Positions 5,541 through 9,070 of a DNA stretch of 9,070 nucleotides are shown here, in pieces (the first letter of the stretch is position 1; every line of letters starts with the position of its first letter). A program made the position numbers and the translations under genes. Source of the DNA: Candidatus Shapirobacteria bacterium CG06_land_8_20_14_3_00_40_12 (lineage in GTDB: Bacteria; Patescibacteriota; Microgenomatia; UBA12405); NCBI GenBank assembly GCA_002780135.1, contig PEWA01000038.1:1-9070 (forward strand). The letters are read 5' to 3'. Below the pieces are notes generated by a model, which saw only the letters and a program-made list of their open reading frames with translations, had not been told where the DNA came from and made no database searches.

Positions 5541-6284
5541 ATGGCTGACTTAACCCAACGTCAAATCAAAATTCTTAAATGTATCGCCGAGGAATTTATT
5601 GAAACCGCCGAACCGGTTGGTTCGGAAAACCTGGAGCGCAAGTACAATCTCGGTATTTCCTCGGCTACCATCCGCAATGAAATGGCCGCCCTAACTCAAT
5701 TGGGATATCTAAAAAAATCTCATCTCTCTGCCGGGCGCTGTCCCACCTCTATGGGACTCAAATATTATGTCCGGCACCTGATGACCCCCAAATCTATGTC
5801 CGTCTCTGACGAAATTGGGGTCAAAGAAAAAGTTTGGGATTATCGAAATGAATTTGAAAGACTATTAAAAGAAGTCACCCGGGAACTAGCTGCCAAGACC
5901 CGCTCTTTAGCCATTTCCACCACCGATCAGGGAGCCATCTACAGTTACGGCGCCTCAAATTTACTCGAAGAACCGGAGTTTTACAACATTGACGTTACTA
6001 AAACCGTTTTATCTCTTTTAGACAACCCCGCTTTTTGGTTTGAAATAATTTCCAAGGCCGGAGTTGACCCCGCCCTAGCTTCTTCGGCTGAAATAATTCA
6101 TCTTCTGGTTGGCGAGGATTTAGGAATGGAGCATCTTGAGCCCTGCGGTTTTATTTATCAGACCTATCAATCCGGTCCCCATCGGGGGATTGTCGGCATT
6201 ATCGGTCCGGCCAGGATTCACTATCAGACCATTGTTCCCACCGTTGATTATTTTGCGGAGCTTTTATCCACCATTAGTGGTTAA
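5541..6284 (+). CDS. hrcA: Heat-inducible transcription repressor HrcA (short form)
   Basis: This 247-aa protein represses chaperone operons by binding CIRCE; GroEL usually stabilises its active form. The N-terminal winged helix (about 1-80) is clear: LTQRQIKILKCIAEEFIETAEPVGS (4-28), LGISSATIRNEMAAL (37-51), and SAGRCPTSMGLKYYV from 63, where the usual SAGRIPT has Cys67. The C-terminal GAF-like end GIVGIIGPARIHYQTIVPTVDYFAELL is also typical. Many HrcA proteins are about 340 aa, so roughly 90-100 residues are missing from the middle, where the inserted dimerisation domain lies. Both ends are intact, so it is a compact form, not a frameshift. It is first in the operon, six nt before grpE, and is autoregulated through the CIRCE at 5510. 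Confidence 0.95.
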   Translation: MADLTQRQIKILKCIAEEFIETAEPVGSENLERKYNLGISSATIRNEMAALTQLGYLKKSHLSAGRCPTSMGLKYYVRHLMTPKSMSVSDEIGVKEKVWDYRNEFERLLKEVTRELAAKTRSLAISTTDQGAIYSYGASNLLEEPEFYNIDVTKTVLSLLDNPAFWFEIISKAGVDPALASSAEIIHLLVGEDLGMEHLEPCGFIYQTYQSGPHRGIVGIIGPARIHYQTIVPTVDYFAELLSTISG

Positions 6285-6290
6285 CCCCTT

Positions 6291-6755
6291 ATGTCCAAAA
6301 CTAAACCCATTCCTAATCTTGATCAGTCTGTTAAAATTGCCGAGCTTGAGGACAAATTAAAGCGATCTCTGGCTGATTACATCAATCTTCAAAATAGAAT
6401 TGAGCGGGAAAAGGAATCTTTTGTTTTCCTAATCACCGTTTCCATTATTGCTAAACTTCTTGAGGCCCTCGATGATTTTGAGTTAGCGCAATCTCATCTT
6501 CAGGATAAAGGCTTAGAAATGGCTATTACTAAATTTAAATCCACCCTCTCTTCTTTTGGTCTCACTCCTATCGACGCCCTCGGTAAAGACTTCGATCCGG
6601 CTACTATGGAATGTCTGGAAGCAGCTTCGGGTGCCAAAAACAAAGTTTTATCCATTAGGAAAGCCGGCTATTTATTGAATAATCAATGTCTTCGTCCCGC
6701 CGGTGTGGTTGTTGGTCAGGATTTAGACACTAAATCTAACACCCAACCCTCCTGA
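6291..6755 (+). CDS. grpE: GrpE, DnaK nucleotide exchange factor
   Basis: This 154-aa GrpE homodimer subunit releases ADP from DnaK. The long N-terminal helix carries the family pattern ELEDKLKRSLADYINLQNRIEREKE (about 18-42). A four-helix-bundle region follows (LLEALDDFELAQSHL), then the SSFGLTPIDALGKDFDPATMECLEA motif, which binds the DnaK ATPase domain, and the beta-wing end LSIRKAGYLLNNQCLRPAGVVVGQ. It is short compared with about 200 aa in E. coli, mostly because the disordered N-terminus is nearly absent. The six-nt gap after hrcA and lack of a Shine-Dalgarno site suggest translational coupling. The gap of 61 nt to dnaK has no terminator. Confidence 0.94.
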   Translation: MSKTKPIPNLDQSVKIAELEDKLKRSLADYINLQNRIEREKESFVFLITVSIIAKLLEALDDFELAQSHLQDKGLEMAITKFKSTLSSFGLTPIDALGKDFDPATMECLEAASGAKNKVLSIRKAGYLLNNQCLRPAGVVVGQDLDTKSNTQPS

Positions 6756-6776
6756 GAGGTTTTATTAAAAACTTTA

Positions 6777-6811
6777 AATTAGAAATTAGAAATTATAAAT
6801 TAGAAATTAAA
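6777..6811. repeat. 7-bp AT-rich tandem repeat before dnaK
   Basis: Five head-to-tail units follow AATTAGA: three exact (6777, 6784, 6798) and two variants (AATTATA at 6791, AATTAAA at 6805). The array fills most of the grpE-dnaK gap and ends 5 nt before the dnaK ATG. It contains TATAAA (6794-6799), but no matching -35 box and no CIRCE. It may keep the dnaK start region unstructured, which would help a gene without a Shine-Dalgarno site. Confidence 0.7.
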
Positions 6812-6816
6812 TAAAT

Positions 6817-8730
6817 ATGTCCAACAAAATCATCGGTATCGATTTAGGCACCACCAACTCTTGTGTCGCCGTTATGGAGGGTGGTACTCCCAAAGTTATT
6901 CTCACTTCTGAGGGTCGCAATGTTATCCCATCAGTAGTTGAAGTTATTAAAAACCTAGTCGGTGATTTGGCTAAACGCCAGATGGTTCTTAATCCCGAAA
7001 ATACCATTAGTAGTATTAAACGTCTTATGGGTCGTCGCTTTACCGATGCCGAAGTCGCCAAAACCAAAAAAATTGTTTCTTATAAAATTGTTTCCGGTAA
7101 AGACGGCATGGCCGCGGTCGAAATCAAGGGCAAGGTTTATACTCCCCAGGAAATTTCCGCCAAAATCTTGCAAAAAGCCAAAACCGATGCCGAAAAATAT
7201 TTAGGTGAAAAAGTCGAACGGGCGGTTATCACCGTTCCTGCCTATTTTGACGACTCTCAGCGTCAGGCTACTAAACAAGCCGGGGAAATTGCTGGTTTCA
7301 AGGTCGAGCGGATCGTCAACGAACCCACCGCTTCTGCTCTGGCCTATGGTCTGGATAAAAAGAAAAAGGGGATTGTGGCCGTTTACGATCTGGGCGGCGG
7401 CACTTTTGATATTTCCATTTTGGAAATCGGCGACGGTGTTTTTGAAGTCAAAGCCACCAACGGTGACACTTTCCTCGGTGGTGATGATTTTGATCACCGG
7501 ATTACCGACTGGTTAGTTGATAACTTCAAGAAACAAACCGGCGTCGATCTTTCTAAGGATCCTCAGGCCCTTCAGCGTCTCCGCGAAGCCGCCGAGAAAG
7601 CCAAAATCGAATTATCCTCGTCAGTGGAAACTGATATTAATTTGCCCTTTATTACCCAACAGGACGGTCAACCACTGCATCTAACGGTCAAACTAACTCG
7701 GGCAGAGATGGAAAAATTAGTTGATGATCTTATCGCCAAAACTATTCCCCCTGTTGAAAAGTGTCTCAAGGATGCCAAAGTCAGCAAGTCCGAAATTACT
7801 GAGGTGGTTATGGTCGGAGGAATGACCCGGATGCCCAAGGTTCTAGATATAGTCAAAGAATTTTTTGGCAAAGATCTGGATACCACCGTTAATCCCGACG
7901 AAGTAGTGGCCATTGGGGCTGCCGTTCAGGGTGCGGTTTTAACCGGTGAAGTCAAAGACATCGTTTTACTTGACGTCACCCCCTTAACTTTGGGAATTGA
8001 AACTGCCGGCAATGTCCGGACCCCCTTAATTGATAGAAACACCACTGTCCCGACCAAAAAATCTCAGGTCTTTACCACCTATTCTGATAACCAGCCCCAG
8101 GTGGAAATCAATGTTCTGCAGGGAGAACGCCCCATGGCGGCTGACAACAAAACGCTGGGCCGTTTTGTTCTTGACGGTATCGCTCCGGCCCCTCGCGGCA
8201 CGCCTCAAATTGAGGTTACCTTCGATATCGACAGCAACGGTATCTTGTCGGTTTCTGCCAAAGATAAAGGCACCGGTAAAGAACAAAAGATCACTATCCA
8301 AAATGCCACCAACCTCTCCGAAGAAGAAGTGGCCAAAATGACCAAGGACGCCGAAGCCCATGCCCGCGAGGACGAGGAAAAGAAGGGCTTAGCCGAGTCC
8401 CGAAACCGCCTTGATGCCGCTATCTTTAATGGCGAAAAGAGTCTCAAGGATTTTGCCGACAAGGTAAAAGCCGACGATAAGGCCAAAATTGAGGAAAAAA
8501 TTAAAGAAGGTAAAGAACTTTTAGCTAAGTCCGACGCTAAAAAAGATGAATTTGATAAATTCAGCGAGGAGCTAAGTCAAATTCTTCAGACTATCGGCCA
8601 AGCGGTTTACGCCCAGCAACAGCCACCCCAAGGCGCTCCCGGCGAAGAACCCAAGGCAGAAGACTCCGCCACAGGCGGATCCGCCTCCGGCGGAAAAAAA
8701 GACGTCGAGGAGGGTGAAATCGTTAAATAA
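6817..8730 (+). CDS. dnaK: Molecular chaperone DnaK (Hsp70)
   Basis: This 637-aa cytosolic Hsp70 is full length for the family. The ATPase domain shows GIDLGTTNSCVAV from residue 7, VITVPAYFDDSQRQATKQAG, NEPTASALAYG (168-178), VYDLGGGTFDIS (189-200) and VVMVGGMTRMPKV. The interdomain linker is DIVLLDVTPLTLG (from 381; compare DVLLLDVTPLSLG). The substrate-binding domain has NTTVPTKKSQVF, VLQGERPMAADNKTLGRF and VTFDIDSNGILSVSAKDKGTGKEQ. A charged helical lid and a Gln/Pro/Gly-rich tail end in DVEEGEIVK, an acidic end like the usual DAEFEEV. Within the tail, residues 617-626 are encoded by a palindromic repeat. The start is ATG at 6817 with no Shine-Dalgarno site. It is third in the CIRCE-controlled operon; no dnaJ follows directly. 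Confidence 0.98.
   Translation: MSNKIIGIDLGTTNSCVAVMEGGTPKVILTSEGRNVIPSVVEVIKNLVGDLAKRQMVLNPENTISSIKRLMGRRFTDAEVAKTKKIVSYKIVSGKDGMAAVEIKGKVYTPQEISAKILQKAKTDAEKYLGEKVERAVITVPAYFDDSQRQATKQAGEIAGFKVERIVNEPTASALAYGLDKKKKGIVAVYDLGGGTFDISILEIGDGVFEVKATNGDTFLGGDDFDHRITDWLVDNFKKQTGVDLSKDPQALQRLREAAEKAKIELSSSVETDINLPFITQQDGQPLHLTVKLTRAEMEKLVDDLIAKTIPPVEKCLKDAKVSKSEITEVVMVGGMTRMPKVLDIVKEFFGKDLDTTVNPDEVVAIGAAVQGAVLTGEVKDIVLLDVTPLTLGIETAGNVRTPLIDRNTTVPTKKSQVFTTYSDNQPQVEINVLQGERPMAADNKTLGRFVLDGIAPAPRGTPQIEVTFDIDSNGILSVSAKDKGTGKEQKITIQNATNLSEEEVAKMTKDAEAHAREDEEKKGLAESRNRLDAAIFNGEKSLKDFADKVKADDKAKIEEKIKEGKELLAKSDAKKDEFDKFSEELSQILQTIGQAVYAQQQPPQGAPGEEPKAEDSATGGSASGGKKDVEEGEIVK
8665..8694. repeat. Palindromic repeat inside the dnaK tail
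   Basis: TCCGCC-ACA-GGCGGA is followed at once by TCCGCC-TCC-GGCGGA: two 15-bp palindromic units with 6-bp stems. In the dnaK frame they encode SATGG and SASGG (residues 617-626), a flexible linker just before the acidic C-terminus. The unit is in frame and in the disordered tail, the place where an insertion is best tolerated. It could also act as an mRNA hairpin near the end of the operon. Confidence 0.75.
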
Positions 8731-8740
8731 CCCCCTCGTC

Positions 8741-8775
8741 ATTGCGAGGAGTCTTCGACGAAGCAATCTCTTTTT
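8741..8775 (+). terminator. Putative terminator of the hrcA operon within a dispersed repeat
   Basis: ATTGC (8741-8745) pairs with GCAAT (8763-8767), and an inner GTC pairs with GAC around TTC (8751-8759). CTC and five T (8771-8775) follow. The block CATTGCGAGGAGTC...GAAGCAATCTC resembles a repeat of the form CATTGCGAG...GAAGCAATCTC that is widespread in bacterial genomes. It begins 10 nt after the dnaK stop. The stem is interrupted, so termination strength is uncertain. Confidence 0.5.
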
Positions 8776-8780
8776 AATAA

Positions 8781-8814
8781 TTCGTAGAGACGCGCGATCG
8801 TGCGTCTCTACGAA
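8781..8814. repeat. 34-bp near-perfect palindrome (GTAGAGACG family)
   Basis: TTCGTAGAGACGC (8781-8793) is fully complementary to GCGTCTCTACGAA (8802-8814). The 8-nt centre GCGATCGT is itself palindromic except for one G-T pair, so 16 of 17 pairs match. There is no T-tract after it, so it is not a classic terminator. It lies just upstream of the -10 box of the next gene. The half-site CGTCTCTAC is also the start of the 21-bp repeat unit at 1-73. Confidence 0.85.
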
Positions 8815-8820
8815 TATAAA
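8815..8820 (+). promoter_or_regulatory. Putative -10 box of the last gene
   Basis: TATAAA begins right after the 34-bp palindrome and ends 5 nt before the ATG at 8826, the same leaderless spacing as four other genes here. No -35 hexamer is recognisable because that position falls in the palindrome. Confidence 0.4.
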
Positions 8821-8825
8821 AACCT

Positions 8826-9070
8826 ATGACAAAAACTGATAATCCTATAAAACCAGTATTACTTACAGATGCGTCTAGGCAGGAGGCGTTAGCAGATAAG
8901 AACTTATTACTTTCAAGGAGAAGCTTGGAATATACCGGTGAAGAAGGTAAAAAACTGGCTTCATTTCAATTGCCAATATTGCTTAGTGCTTCCTTAGTTA
9001 GCTTAGATTTTGCCATTAATATGGCCAACCGAGAACTAGAGAAACAGGGTGTTCCAATAATTCCCGAGTT
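8826..9070 (+). CDS. Unrecognised protein, 5' part only
   Basis: An open frame runs from ATG at 8826 to the window end without a stop (81 full codons). The translation begins MTKTDNPIKPVLLTDASRQE and continues with a charged stretch (KNLLLSRRSLEYTGEEGKK). A mostly hydrophobic helix-like segment (LASFQLPILLSASLVSLDFAINMANREL, about 44-71) is followed by EKQGVPIIPE. There is no signal peptide at the extreme N-terminus. The 44-71 segment is moderately hydrophobic with polar residues, so a membrane helix is possible but not clear. It is not DnaJ. Codon use (TTA, ATA, AGG, CTA) is more AT-rich than dnaK. I do not recognise the family. Confidence 0.65.
   Translation, partial: MTKTDNPIKPVLLTDASRQEALADKNLLLSRRSLEYTGEEGKKLASFQLPILLSASLVSLDFAINMANRELEKQGVPIIPE

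Noticed and set aside
5541..6284. hrcA as a frameshifted or truncated pseudogene
   Set aside because: N- and C-terminal family motifs are both in one frame and the stop lies 6 nt before grpE, so the short length is a compact form.
6807..8766. Several antisense and out-of-frame reading frames over dnaK
   Set aside because: They are shadows of a strongly conserved dnaK frame and have no start signals or recognisable products.
8781..8814. 34-bp palindrome as a rho-independent terminator
   Set aside because: No T-tract follows on either strand; the preceding element at 8741-8775 is a better candidate.

Overview
The window looks like a chromosomal segment from a small-genome bacterium of the Candidate Phyla Radiation (Patescibacteria), most likely Microgenomates-like. 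This rests on indirect signs: no convincing Shine-Dalgarno site before any gene, -10 boxes only 5-6 nt from several start codons (leaderless messages), a shortened HrcA and GrpE, and many short palindromic dispersed repeats between and inside genes. No rRNA or marker phylogeny is available here, so the placement is an inference.

Layout. Positions 1-130 hold a 21-bp tandem repeat that encodes a heptad (VSTDLAT), probably the end of an upstream gene, running into a palindromic dispersed repeat. A large UvrD-type helicase with a C-terminal RecB-like nuclease domain follows (164-3247, +). A Dcd/dUTPase-fold protein (3244-3786, -) converges on it, and the two stop codons overlap in TTAA. A 184-nt divergent promoter region separates it from rmuC (3971-5005, +). 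Between rmuC and hrcA lies a roughly 0.5-kb unit: a DUF559 endonuclease-like gene (5044-5436, -) bounded by inverted copies of one dispersed repeat. The heat-shock operon hrcA-grpE-dnaK (5541-8730, +) comes next, with a well-spaced sigma-70-type promoter overlapped by a CIRCE operator. After dnaK there are two different dispersed palindromes, the first a plausible terminator, and then the 5' part of an unrecognised gene (8826 to the window end).

How the genes work together. HrcA is expected to bind CIRCE and repress its own operon. GrpE is the nucleotide exchange factor for the DnaK chaperone. No dnaJ follows directly. The first half is DNA metabolism: a helicase-nuclease, a nucleotide-pool-type enzyme whose catalytic Glu and Asp positions appear substituted, RmuC, and the DUF559 protein. 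Three of these four have or are predicted to have PD-(D/E)XK nuclease folds. I see no large new multi-gene system. The most interesting signals are the repeat-bounded DUF559 unit, repeats that supply protein C-termini or stop codons (the first ORF, rmuC, DUF559) or coding sequence (dnaK), the uniform leaderless promoter geometry, and the apparently active-site-less Dcd homologue.
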